The notes under the pieces: model-generated
What the model was told of the DNA's origin: nothing
Database searches by the model: none
Seen by the model: only the letters and a program-made list of their open reading frames with translations
In this document: positions 43,508-51,597 of the stretch, one piece after another
Layout of the letters: every line of letters begins with the position of its first letter
Numbering within the stretch: position 1 is the first letter of the stretch
Assembly: GCF_004342585.1 (NCBI RefSeq)
Contig: NZ_SLZQ01000004.1
Span: forward strand, 124,001-188,000
Direction of reading: 5' to 3'
DNA from: Paucimonas lemoignei
GTDB taxonomy: Bacteria; Pseudomonadota; Gammaproteobacteria; Burkholderiales; Burkholderiaceae_D
Length of the DNA: 64,000 bases
Made by a program: the position numbers and the translations under genes

Positions 43508-43541
43508 TGGTATTAATTCAATCATCCATGAATTTAATTCA
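43508..43541. promoter_or_regulatory. Two MetR boxes between metE and metR
   Basis: The MetR consensus is TGAA-N5-TTCA. A perfect match, TGAATTTAATTCA, is at 43529-43541, and a near match, TGGTATTAATTCA, at 43508-43520. Their centres are 21 bp apart, two DNA turns, so both dimers would sit on the same face. The perfect box ends three bases before the metR start codon. Confidence 0.8.
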
Positions 43542-43544
43542 ACA

Positions 43545-44453
43545 ATGATGTTGGAACGTATTCACTTAGCCATCCTGCAAGAAGTTGAGAAGCAGGGCTC
43601 CTTAACCGCTGCCGCAGATATTTTGTGCGTGACGCAGTCAGCGCTAAGCCACAGCATGAAGAAGCTGGAACAGCAATTGGGAACGGATATCTGGCTGCGC
43701 GAAGGGCGCAGCCTTCGGCTGACGCAAGCCGGACAGTATCTGTTAGCTGTGGCTAATCGGGTGTTGCCGCAGTTGACGCTTGCCGAAGAAAGGTTGCGCC
43801 AGTTCGCCCAAGGAGAGCGCGGCACACTGCGCATCGGCATGGAGTGCCATCCCTGTTATCAGTGGCTATTGAAGGTTGTGTCTCCCTACTTGACGGCTTG
43901 GCCCGACGTTGACGTGGACGTCAAGCAGAAATTCCAGTTCGGCGGCATCGGCGCCCTATTCGGCTACGAGATCGATTTGCTGGTTACACCGGATCCGCTC
44001 CATAAACCCGGACTGAAATTCGAGCCCGTGTTCGACTATGAGCAGGTCCTGGTAGTCGCCAGTAACCATAAGTTGGCGAAGTTCGAATACGTCAAACCGA
44101 AGCAACTCCTGCATGAAGTGCTGATCACCTATCCTGTCGCAATAGATCGATTGGATATCTATAATCAGTTTCTGCAGCCGGCTGGCGTGGCGCCCAAGCG
44201 CCATAAGACCATCGAGACTACCGACATCATGATGCAGATGGTTGCCAGTGGTCGTGGCGTGGCAGCCCTGCCTCGCTGGCTCGTACAAGAATACTCCAGC
44301 AAGGTCGACGTCGTTCCCATCCAACTAGGGCAAAAAGGCATTGCGAAACAGATCTTTCTTGGTGCGCGTGAAACAGACTTAGAGATCGATTATCTCAAAG
44401 CTTTCATTGAATTAGCCCGCAAGCCCAGCGCTTCTCTCTTCACGGCTAGTTGA
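43545..44453 (+). CDS. metR: LysR-family regulator MetR
   Basis: Activates metE and other methionine genes with homocysteine as co-regulator. The 302-residue protein has the N-terminal helix-turn-helix (LHLAILQEVEKQGSLTAAADILCVTQSALSHSMKKLEQQLG-type) and the MetR-specific GTLRIGMECHPCYQWLL segment. It is divergent from metE. ATG codons at 43545 and 43548 are both possible. The perfect MetR box lies over its own start region, which implies autorepression. Confidence 0.95.
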   Translation: MMLERIHLAILQEVEKQGSLTAAADILCVTQSALSHSMKKLEQQLGTDIWLREGRSLRLTQAGQYLLAVANRVLPQLTLAEERLRQFAQGERGTLRIGMECHPCYQWLLKVVSPYLTAWPDVDVDVKQKFQFGGIGALFGYEIDLLVTPDPLHKPGLKFEPVFDYEQVLVVASNHKLAKFEYVKPKQLLHEVLITYPVAIDRLDIYNQFLQPAGVAPKRHKTIETTDIMMQMVASGRGVAALPRWLVQEYSSKVDVVPIQLGQKGIAKQIFLGARETDLEIDYLKAFIELARKPSASLFTAS

Positions 44454-44483
44454 TTGCAAGCTTGATGAAGGCTCGCACGCGCA

Positions 44484-45110
44484 TCAACGTGAAACGATAA
44501 GCCGCAAACCCAAGGCAATGAAAACGGTGCCGGCGATACGATCGAGGATCACCCCCGCCTTCGGTTTCTTGCTGAGCCATTGCCCCATCGCGCCCGAAAA
44601 ATAGCCAAGCAAGCCGAACAGCACGGCGGCCTGGACAGTGAACGTCACACCCAGCGCTGCTAACTGCCAGCCCACATTCCCCTTGGCCGCAATCACGAAT
44701 TGCGGCAGGAATGAAAGAAAAAACAGCACGACCTTGGGATTGATGGCGTTGGCAAAGACGCCCTTGAAAAACAGGGTCGACAGTCGCTGCTCGGCGGCCC
44801 GCACTTCCTTGACCTTGGCCGCTCCCGTGCTACGCAATGCGTTCCAGCCGAGCCAGAGCAGGTACAGTCCGCCGCCGATTTTTAACAAGGTGAAGGCTGC
44901 GGGCGATGCCGCAATCAGTGCGCTGACGCCCACCACCGCAAGCAAGGTATGGCTGAGGCAACCGAGCGCGCATCCCAGACCGAATGCGATGCCCTGCTTG
45001 CGCCCTTTTGACATCCCCATGCCCAGCACCATGAGATTGTCCGGGCCGGGCGACGCGGTGATGAGGATTGCGGCAAGAAGAAAACTGGAGAATTGCTCGA
45101 TTGTCAGCAT
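44484..45110 (-). CDS. LysE/RhtB-family amino-acid exporter
   Basis: A 208-residue inner-membrane protein with about six helices. The family motif SPGPDNLMVLGMGMSKGRKQGIAFGLGCALG is at residues 21-52 and FFKGVFANAINPKVVLFFLSFLPQF in the middle. Relatives export homoserine, threonine, lysine or other amino acids. The ATG at 45110 (MLTIEQF) is chosen over a start 17 codons upstream. Substrate unknown. Confidence 0.9.
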   Translation of the reverse strand: MLTIEQFSSFLLAAILITASPGPDNLMVLGMGMSKGRKQGIAFGLGCALGCLSHTLLAVVGVSALIAASPAAFTLLKIGGGLYLLWLGWNALRSTGAAKVKEVRAAEQRLSTLFFKGVFANAINPKVVLFFLSFLPQFVIAAKGNVGWQLAALGVTFTVQAAVLFGLLGYFSGAMGQWLSKKPKAGVILDRIAGTVFIALGLRLIVSR

Positions 45111-45229
45111 GGTGGCATAGCGCGAGTTGGACAAAGGAGAAAAGTATACCGGCCACGGCAAATCAGGTCTGAATGCTTGAACCAGCCAAGCGTTGACTCC
45201 GAGCGTGTTGTACTCACGCGTGCGTCGGG

Positions 45230-45538
45230 CTACAACACATCGACATCAGTTGCGCGGATGAGAATCCGGTCCTGGCTGAAGCGCTTTTCCAATTCCTGCC
45301 GATAGACGTTCCACCAGCTTGCATCGGTTGTCTCCACCATCACCTCGACAAGAATCACGTCATCCCGGCAGACCGCGCCCTTGTCGTTTTCCCAGGCGCC
45401 GACAGCGGGAGAACGCAAGTAAAGCGTGACGCCGCCAAAAGCATCCGTCAGCTCTTGCCGCACCTGGTCCAGCAGGCGCCTGGGAAAAGCCTGCCCGGCA
45501 TTGTCGTACAAGGGGAGCAGAATTTGTATCAGTCGCAT
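45230..45538 (-). CDS. Conserved-looking small protein of unknown function
   Basis: A 102-residue acidic protein starting MRLIQILLPLYDNAGQAFPRRLLDQVRQELTDAFGGVTLY. It looks like a compact alpha/beta fold: strand, helix, strand, then a strand-helix unit (DDVILVEVMVETTDASWWNVYRQELEKRF). There is no signal peptide or membrane helix. I do not recognise the family. The ribosome-binding site is weak, but the residue composition is protein-like and the interval would otherwise be empty. Confidence 0.6.
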   Translation of the reverse strand: MRLIQILLPLYDNAGQAFPRRLLDQVRQELTDAFGGVTLYLRSPAVGAWENDKGAVCRDDVILVEVMVETTDASWWNVYRQELEKRFSQDRILIRATDVDVL

Positions 45539-45605
45539 GCAGTGTGTGGCAATGAAGGTTTTTTCGATTAATCACCGGCCGAAGCCAGGTTCTCTTATCC
45601 CGCAG

Positions 45606-46802
45606 CTATTTGGACTGGCTCATCCGCCACAGCCATGCCGCTGTCGCAAACAGCAATATGGTCGCCGTCGCATTGGCCCAGCTGATCGCGTCCCAGCCTG
45701 CTATCTGCCCTGAACCGAACGCCCGGATCATGAGTGGCCCGACAATCTGCCCGGCGGCGAAACCTGCCGTCATCCGTCCCAGCAGCAGCGTCGGATTGGC
45801 GGGCATGGTTTCCCGCGCCAGCTGCAAGCCAGCCATCGTCGCCACCATGAAAGTACCGCCGACTAGCACGGCGCACACTGCGATAGACCATAAAGAATTC
45901 ACAAACAGCGGCAGCAACGTGCCGAGCGCCATGCTCGCTTGCGCCAGCGCCCATAAGCGCGCCCTTGGCCAGGCGGCCAGCCATCGCGCTCCCGCTGCAA
46001 CCGACAATGCGGCGGCCAGTCCGAAAATCGGCCATGTCAGACCGAATATCCGCGGATCGGATGTCAGCTGCTTGGCCATGGTCGGCAAAAATGTCGCGGG
46101 AATGATGTAGCCGAATCCGAAAGCGCTATAGCAAGCCACCAGTGCGTAACTTCTCCGACGGTCCTGGCCGGCATTCACCAGGCTTGCGGCCGACTTCGGC
46201 GCGCTTGCGACAATCGGTCGATTGCGCATGCAGGCCATGGCCAGCGCCATCCCGGCACAGGCCACGATGCCCAGCTCCAGCCAGAGCGCCGTGGCAGACT
46301 GGTGACCGCCAAGCCAGGTCATGACGCCGGCCAGGGTAATGCCCAGGCCGACCCCGGTATAGATCCAGCTGCCCTGCCCTGTCGCCTGGCGAAGCGCCAG
46401 CTCATTGAGGCACCATCCGGATGTACAGACCAGCACCCAGGCACTGAAAATACCTGCCGCGCCGCGCAAGATCGCGCCGGCTGTCGCTATCTTGCTATCA
46501 ACCAGTACGATTGCCAGGGTAGTCAATGCGATGCCCGCGAGACCGATTTGCACGCCGCGCAAGGGCTTTCTGAAAATCCGCGCGGCGCTCAACGCACCAA
46601 GCAGATAACCGATGTAGTTGGCAGCCGCCCATTCGGTCCCGGTAGCGATATCGATGATCCCGTCGCGAAGCATCAGCGGCAGCAATGGCGTAAATGCGAA
46701 TCTGCCGATGCCCATGGCCACTGCGAGCGAGACAATACCGCCCACGACGATGGGCCAGGTCGCACCGGTCAGTATGGATTGGTTATCTGATGACGGATTC
46801 AT
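45606..46802 (-). CDS. YbfB/YjiJ-family MFS transporter
   Basis: A 398-residue, 12-helix major facilitator. The start GGIVSLAVAMGIGRFAFTPLLPLMLRDG is the signature of the YbfB/YjiJ group, and GEWAAANYIGYLLGAL-type wording follows. The substrate is unknown. It reads in the same direction as the motor-like operon upstream (52-bp gap to the DUF2894 stop) and could be read through from it, but shows no functional link. Confidence 0.88.
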   Translation of the reverse strand: MNPSSDNQSILTGATWPIVVGGIVSLAVAMGIGRFAFTPLLPLMLRDGIIDIATGTEWAAANYIGYLLGALSAARIFRKPLRGVQIGLAGIALTTLAIVLVDSKIATAGAILRGAAGIFSAWVLVCTSGWCLNELALRQATGQGSWIYTGVGLGITLAGVMTWLGGHQSATALWLELGIVACAGMALAMACMRNRPIVASAPKSAASLVNAGQDRRRSYALVACYSAFGFGYIIPATFLPTMAKQLTSDPRIFGLTWPIFGLAAALSVAAGARWLAAWPRARLWALAQASMALGTLLPLFVNSLWSIAVCAVLVGGTFMVATMAGLQLARETMPANPTLLLGRMTAGFAAGQIVGPLMIRAFGSGQIAGWDAISWANATATILLFATAAWLWRMSQSK

Positions 46803-46854
46803 AGCGCATATTAGACCTCAATATCCTGCTATTGTGGCAAGCCGTCAGCGCAAA

Positions 46855-47607
46855 TTATTTTTTCGCAGCCTTGACGGTCTGCGATTTCTTGGGATTGGTG
46901 GGCTTTTCCTTCTCGCCTTGATCGAGGCTTAACAAGGCATCCGCGTATGAAATGAACCGGTTGAGGTAATCCGGCGAGATATCGCGCATCAACGCCAGCG
47001 AGCGCAGCATCAGCATATGGGAATTGATTGGCCCGGCATTCTTCGGCGCCTGTTCCAGCGCCTGCGCCACCTGCTTATCCACGCTGAGCTTTGCCCAGGT
47101 ATTGCGGTGGTCGCGCAGCGCTTTCAATTCCGGCCGCGATCCAGCTTGGCTGGCAATTTTCGCCATGTGCACTTCGGCATTGCCCGCTGCATGTTGCTCA
47201 AGTTCGCGTACCAACGCGCTCAGGGATGCCGATGCGTCGCCGCGATTCAGGGCCGCCAGCAATCGGTGCAAACCCTTGAAGTCACCGGCATCGATATGCC
47301 GCTGCAACTCGCTTGCCGCATGCGGGTAGTGCTGGCCATGTTGGCCGGCCAATTCTTTAGCCTCGCGTTGCGCAACTGCGAAGCGCTCCTGAAATGCTGC
47401 GATTGCCTGCGCAAGCCTGGCGTCCAGCACCTCCCTGATATTGCCCTGGTGCGCCAGGGTCCGTTTGGCCAAGGCTTCAATGTAGCTCCAGCGCACCGGG
47501 TCGAACCGCTCCACCCCTGCTGTGCGCAGGGAAGCGATTTGCGCATCGATCTCGGGGTTCAGCCCCGATGGAGCGACTTCGACCTGGCTGCAATCCGGCT
47601 CAGTCAT
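46855..47607 (-). CDS. DUF2894 protein, last gene of the motor-like operon
   Basis: A 250-residue soluble protein, mostly helical, with the motif DPVRWSYIEALAKRT near residue 36, an alanine/glutamine-rich helical middle and a conserved stretch GPINSHMLMLRSLALMRDISPDYLNRFISYADALL. A lysine-rich tail ends it. The family has no known function. It overlaps the OmpA/MotB-like gene by four bases (ATGA), so its expression is tied to the stator pair. No catalytic motif is apparent. Confidence 0.85.
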   Translation of the reverse strand: MTEPDCSQVEVAPSGLNPEIDAQIASLRTAGVERFDPVRWSYIEALAKRTLAHQGNIREVLDARLAQAIAAFQERFAVAQREAKELAGQHGQHYPHAASELQRHIDAGDFKGLHRLLAALNRGDASASLSALVRELEQHAAGNAEVHMAKIASQAGSRPELKALRDHRNTWAKLSVDKQVAQALEQAPKNAGPINSHMLMLRSLALMRDISPDYLNRFISYADALLSLDQGEKEKPTNPKKSQTVKAAKK

Positions 47608-48251
47608 GGCGCAGTTTGTTTAGTGTTGGCGGCTTTCGGCACGGGCGCCATTTCCACGCGGCGGTTTTGCGCGCGCGCGGCATCATCGGTATTGGGCTTG
47701 ACCGGCTGCTCCGAGCCAAAGGCGGCGGCAAAGACCATGGACGATGGCATGCCTTCCTCGATCAGGGTCCGGGTCACGGTCAGGGCGCGCTGGGCCGATA
47801 ATTCCCAGTTGTCGCTGAAACGGCCACCGCGTATGGGCTTGTCATCGGTGAAGCCGCTCACCATGAGCAATTCATTACGCGCCCCCAGATAAGCCTGCAG
47901 CGGCGTGACCAGGCTCTTCAATACTTGCCGGCCTTCCGGCTGCAGCTCATCCGAATTGAGCGCAAACAGCACCTGGCCGCTAATGCCGATCCTTCCATCG
48001 TTCAAGGTGATGCGACCGGTGGCCAGCGGCACCGCCAGCGCTTTTTCCAGGCTCATGCGGCGCTGCTCTTCCTGCTGGCGCTTCTTGACTTCCTCCTGCA
48101 GATGCGAGGTCAGCTCCATCTGCACGCCCATCACCGCAACCAGGATCAGCACGAACGCGCCCAACAGGCTGGACATGAGGTCGCCGAAAACCGGCCAGAC
48201 CGGCGCGCTATCCTCGACGCCGCCGTCGATGTCATCCACGCTGCTGCTCAC
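47604..48251 (-). CDS. MotB/OmpA-like stator protein
   Basis: A 215-residue protein with one membrane helix (about residues 20-43, VFGDLMSSLLGAFVLILVAVMGV) carrying Asp24 at the place where MotB, TolR, ExbD and ZorB have their proton-binding Asp. A charged coiled segment follows (residues 50-70), then an OmpA-type peptidoglycan-binding domain with SGFTDDKPI, NWELSAQRALTV (Asp136 and Arg155 as probable ligands) and AQNRRVEM. It is translated with a four-base overlap on each side, between DUF802 and DUF2894. Confidence 0.92.
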   Translation of the reverse strand: MSSSVDDIDGGVEDSAPVWPVFGDLMSSLLGAFVLILVAVMGVQMELTSHLQEEVKKRQQEEQRRMSLEKALAVPLATGRITLNDGRIGISGQVLFALNSDELQPEGRQVLKSLVTPLQAYLGARNELLMVSGFTDDKPIRGGRFSDNWELSAQRALTVTRTLIEEGMPSSMVFAAAFGSEQPVKPNTDDAARAQNRRVEMAPVPKAANTKQTAP

Positions 48252-50431
48252 TGCCCGACCTCATCGGCTGCCATGGCTTGCTGCGCCGGCAATCTGCGCA
48301 GTGCTTCGACGATTTCCTTCTGCGACATCATGGAGAGATCGATAATTTCACGCGCCTGCGCGACGTAATAGGCAAGCTGCTCGTCGCTTCTCGATTGCGA
48401 TTTATCCATCGCACTTTCGATGCGCTCCAGGTTGCCGATCAGCTTGTCGTTGGCCTCGTTGAACTGCTGCACTGCCACGCCAAAGGTTTCGGAAAGGCTC
48501 GCCACATCGACCGCGCTGGTGGTGACGTGCGCAGCGATGTCGGACAATTTGGCGGCTTCGGCAGCCACGTTCTCCGCGAACGCGCCTGCTGCGTCGTTGA
48601 GCGTCGTCGCCGAAGATGCGACCAGCGAATCGATCACGGCACGCTGCTCGCCGGAGGCATGATTGATTGCTTCCAGCAAGGCATTGAGCGTTTCCATGAT
48701 ACGGCTGCGCTCTTCCAGCAGTTCGTTGTCGCGTGCCACCGTGTTGGAGATTTGTTGGCGCAACTGGCCGATGACATCGGCGGCCGCGCGCGGCGCTTCC
48801 GACGCGGTTTCGATAAGCCGCGTGATCGGTTCTTCCAGCGCCGTGCCCAGCGTGGTCAAGTGAGTTGCCAATTCAGCCTGCAATTGCGCCAGGCGCTCGA
48901 CCGCAGCATTGCCGCGCGCGGCCTCATCATCCCGTAGCGCACCGAGCTCGGAGCGCAGGAGGCTAGCCAATTGCTCGGTGCGTTCGCGATGCTGTTCCAT
49001 CCATTGCGCTTCGGCGCCGATGCGCGTACGCATGAGCTCCTCCGCGGAGGCCACCAGGCGAGTGGTTTCGGCAAGCGTATTGCGGGCGCCGGCCTGGGCA
49101 TGCTCAGCGATATCCTGCACGGTCCGCGTCAGGGTGTCGCACATCTGTTGCTGCTGCGAGAGTGTCTGCGTTCCGGTTTGCTGCCATTCGCGGGAAAGCG
49201 AGGTCGCCATGTTTTCCAGCGATTGCGTCCATGCTTGCTGGCGCTGTTTGTCTTGCTCAGCCTGGCCGGACTGCAGGCTGGCATAAGCCTCGCCAACCTT
49301 GGTCACAAGCGCGGCGGAACGCTGCTCGAAGGTCTCGTTGAAGGCATGCAGGGAACGCCCGACCTGCTCCACCATGCCGGTACTGGTCTGTTCATGGTTT
49401 TTCAGCGCTGCCGTCCAGGTTTCGCTCACGCTGCCGGCAGTAGCACTGAATCGCTCGGAAAGACTGTCGAGTTGCTTTTCCACGGTAGTCGCCATGCGCT
49501 CGTGCGCCAGCGTCGCTTCGCGCGCAATCCCGCTCATCGCCGCCTCGACCACCGGCTTGATGCTCTCGCTCGCCGCATGCGCGCTCTGATTCAGGCTGTC
49601 GCGCAGCGACTTGTCTACCGCATTTGCCAGATCAGTATAGACGCCTTTGACATTGCTGTGGAACGCTTCCTGGTTGCTCAGCAGGCGCTGGTTCAATTGC
49701 TGGGTAGCGCTTTCCATCTGTGCCATCATCGCTTCCAACTTATCGACGACGGCAGGCAAGGCTTGCGATTGCATCTGCAAAGCCTTGAAGGTTTCCTGCC
49801 GCTGATGAGCAAATGAGAAGCGGCGCAAGACCGTCGCGATCTTTGCGTCCAGTAGCTGCGCCGTCTGCATTCTTTCGCGCCGGCTGAGCGACGACATCAA
49901 CCCCAGCATTGCGGACGCCGCCACGCCTGCCACCGATGTGCCGAACGCCAGCCCCAAGCCCTTGACCGGCATAGCCAGCGCCGAGCGCATGGCTTCGAGA
50001 TCGGTCGTTTTTTCCAAGGCAAACACGGCGCCTTTGAGCGTGACTACCATGCCCAGGAATGTGCCCAGCATCCCCAGCATTACCAGCAAGCCGACCAGAT
50101 ACGGCGTGAGAGCTGGCGCCGGCAAACCGACCCGCTCCCCCTCGATGCGCAAGCGTACGGCATTTTGTAGGGAGGGATGCACGCTGCCTAACCAGTCACC
50201 AAGGTCTGCAAGGCTATGGGGAATCGCAGTCAGCGCGCGTTCCAGGGACGACGTGGCTTGGCGAAACCGTTTCAGCTCGAGCGCACCATATGCATACACG
50301 GCACCGATGAGGGCGGTCATGGCCAGTGCCAGGGCGCTGGAGTCGATGAAGCCGATTCCGGCCCAGATGATGCCGAGCGCGCCTAACAGGAAGACGACGG
50401 TAAATAAGTGCTTATTGAATACTTTGATCAT
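48248..50431 (-). CDS. DUF802 membrane protein with MotA/TolQ-like core and long helical tail
   Basis: A 727-residue protein. Four hydrophobic helices are visible (about residues 9-30, 33-51, 110-135 and 157-180). The last two carry the MotA/TolQ/ExbB pattern: MLGMLGTFLGMVVTLKGAV, then GLGLAFGTSVAGVAASAMLGL ending in SRRER. The remaining 540 residues are nearly all helix, rich in Ala, Gln, Glu and Ser, with methyl-accepting-protein-like heptads and no enzymatic motif. The layout resembles ZorA of Zorya systems. It overlaps the genes on both sides by four bases. Confidence 0.9.
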   Translation of the reverse strand: MIKVFNKHLFTVVFLLGALGIIWAGIGFIDSSALALAMTALIGAVYAYGALELKRFRQATSSLERALTAIPHSLADLGDWLGSVHPSLQNAVRLRIEGERVGLPAPALTPYLVGLLVMLGMLGTFLGMVVTLKGAVFALEKTTDLEAMRSALAMPVKGLGLAFGTSVAGVAASAMLGLMSSLSRRERMQTAQLLDAKIATVLRRFSFAHQRQETFKALQMQSQALPAVVDKLEAMMAQMESATQQLNQRLLSNQEAFHSNVKGVYTDLANAVDKSLRDSLNQSAHAASESIKPVVEAAMSGIAREATLAHERMATTVEKQLDSLSERFSATAGSVSETWTAALKNHEQTSTGMVEQVGRSLHAFNETFEQRSAALVTKVGEAYASLQSGQAEQDKQRQQAWTQSLENMATSLSREWQQTGTQTLSQQQQMCDTLTRTVQDIAEHAQAGARNTLAETTRLVASAEELMRTRIGAEAQWMEQHRERTEQLASLLRSELGALRDDEAARGNAAVERLAQLQAELATHLTTLGTALEEPITRLIETASEAPRAAADVIGQLRQQISNTVARDNELLEERSRIMETLNALLEAINHASGEQRAVIDSLVASSATTLNDAAGAFAENVAAEAAKLSDIAAHVTTSAVDVASLSETFGVAVQQFNEANDKLIGNLERIESAMDKSQSRSDEQLAYYVAQAREIIDLSMMSQKEIVEALRRLPAQQAMAADEVGQ

Positions 50432-51204
50432 TGCGGTTCTTGTTTGAATGATTCGACGAGCCCCATCGTCGGTTGCAGCCGGAGCTCCACTTCCGCCAGC
50501 AGGAGCATTTGCATGTCATTGCAAAAGCGTGCCAGCCATGCTCCCGGTTTCATCCAGCCGGCGGGGTTGTCGGCCTGCTGCATATCAGCGAGCTTTTGCT
50601 GATGCTCTTTAAATAATTGATCGAAACGCGTCTTCAACAGGACCGGCACCTTCGACAGCAAGTGTCTTTCGCGGTCGTGGAAGATTTTTTCAAGCACGGC
50701 ATCCAGCTCCGCGAGTTTCTTGAGTTGCGGCGATGTTTTTGCCAGCGCCGCCCGGACATTGAACCGCAGAGGCTGGATACTCAATTCCATGTCGCGCTGA
50801 TGCGCTTCATAAAAGCGGCGATACGGCGCATAAGCGTTTTTGAAATCCGCAGGCAGATCGACATCCGGCGCGGGCAACTTGATGTGCGACTTGCCGGGAT
50901 TGGGCGAACAGCTCTTCTTGACCGAATCGACCAAGAGAGTTTGTATGCGGTTGAATTCCGCGCTGGCCGCTGCGCAGGCGCCAGCATGCTCTTCCTGATG
51001 CAATTTAGGCAGCGCTTTTAGCGAGCCATCCGTGCTGCTGCTGTGCACGGCAGACAAGGTAATGGCATCAGCGAAGTGGATCCAGCTTCCCAAAGTTTCT
51101 GCGAATGCATTGCCGGAATCTGCGGCATCGAGAATGTCCAGATCAGCAAGACAACGAATGAGCTGCGAACTGTGGAATTTTGTACGCGTTAACATTCGCG
51201 TCAT
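50428..51204 (-). CDS. DUF3348 protein, first gene of the motor-like operon
   Basis: A 258-residue soluble, mostly helical protein beginning MTRMLTRTKFHSSQLIRCLADLDILDAADSGNAFAETLGSWIHFADAITLSAVH. The middle part has PYRRFYEAHQRDMELSIQPLRFNVRAALA. The family is known only by number. The product may act with the cytoplasmic tail of the DUF802 protein; this is inferred from the four-base overlap. The start lacks a clear ribosome-binding site; ATG codons at 51204 and 51195 are both possible. Confidence 0.83.
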   Translation of the reverse strand: MTRMLTRTKFHSSQLIRCLADLDILDAADSGNAFAETLGSWIHFADAITLSAVHSSSTDGSLKALPKLHQEEHAGACAAASAEFNRIQTLLVDSVKKSCSPNPGKSHIKLPAPDVDLPADFKNAYAPYRRFYEAHQRDMELSIQPLRFNVRAALAKTSPQLKKLAELDAVLEKIFHDRERHLLSKVPVLLKTRFDQLFKEHQQKLADMQQADNPAGWMKPGAWLARFCNDMQMLLLAEVELRLQPTMGLVESFKQEPQ

Positions 51205-51522
51205 ATGTAGATGCTGTCAAATTCGAAAAAAGCAGGAGGACGAGAAGCTCACGCCGTTATCCGCATGAACCCTTGTCTTGGCCCTTCTCTAGCGAATCCG
51301 AGCCACTTTCGGCGGCCAATTCATGGCATACATGAGCGGGCGATTATAGCGTGGAGGTGTGGGGAACTCAAACGAGCATGAAATACAAACAACAGCGACC
51401 CTGCCCAAGCGAAGGATGCCTGCGTGGCTGAGAAAATTGATAAGCGCGGCGGGTATGCGAAAAATGCGTAGCCCCCCGAATGAATCATTTCGGGTCAACC
51501 CTCGAACTTGCATCTTTAATAT
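51205..51522. other. Upstream region of the motor-like operon, no gene
   Basis: The roughly 320 bp between the DUF3348 start and the depolymerase terminator should hold the operon promoter. A TTGACA on the minus strand near 51215-51220 is too close to the ATG to serve it unless translation starts later. Short open frames here lack protein-like composition. Confidence 0.5.
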
Positions 51523-51554
51523 AAAAAAGGGGTGGACATAGTCCACCCCTTTTT
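51523..51554. terminator. Bidirectional terminator
   Basis: A nine-pair stem (arms GGGGTGGAC and GTCCACCCC, loop ATA) is flanked by six A on one side and five T on the other. It can stop transcription from either direction, mainly that of the depolymerase gene. Confidence 0.92.
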
Positions 51555-51597
51555 AGCTAGGCTGCTCCGGCGCTAGCAAGCCGCCGGATGTGCCAAT

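Noticed and set aside
46855-51204. Calling the stator-like operon a Zorya defence system
   Set aside because: The ZorAB-like architecture is present, but no ZorC, ZorD or ZorE-type gene and no other defence gene is adjacent. A defence role is only one hypothesis.
51359-51541. Possible small gene on the plus strand (60 codons, GTG start)
   Set aside because: GGAGG is only two bases before the GTG and the frame ends inside the terminator stem.
51289-51546. Possible small gene on the minus strand (85 codons)
   Set aside because: It starts inside the bidirectional terminator, has no ribosome-binding site and no protein-like pattern.
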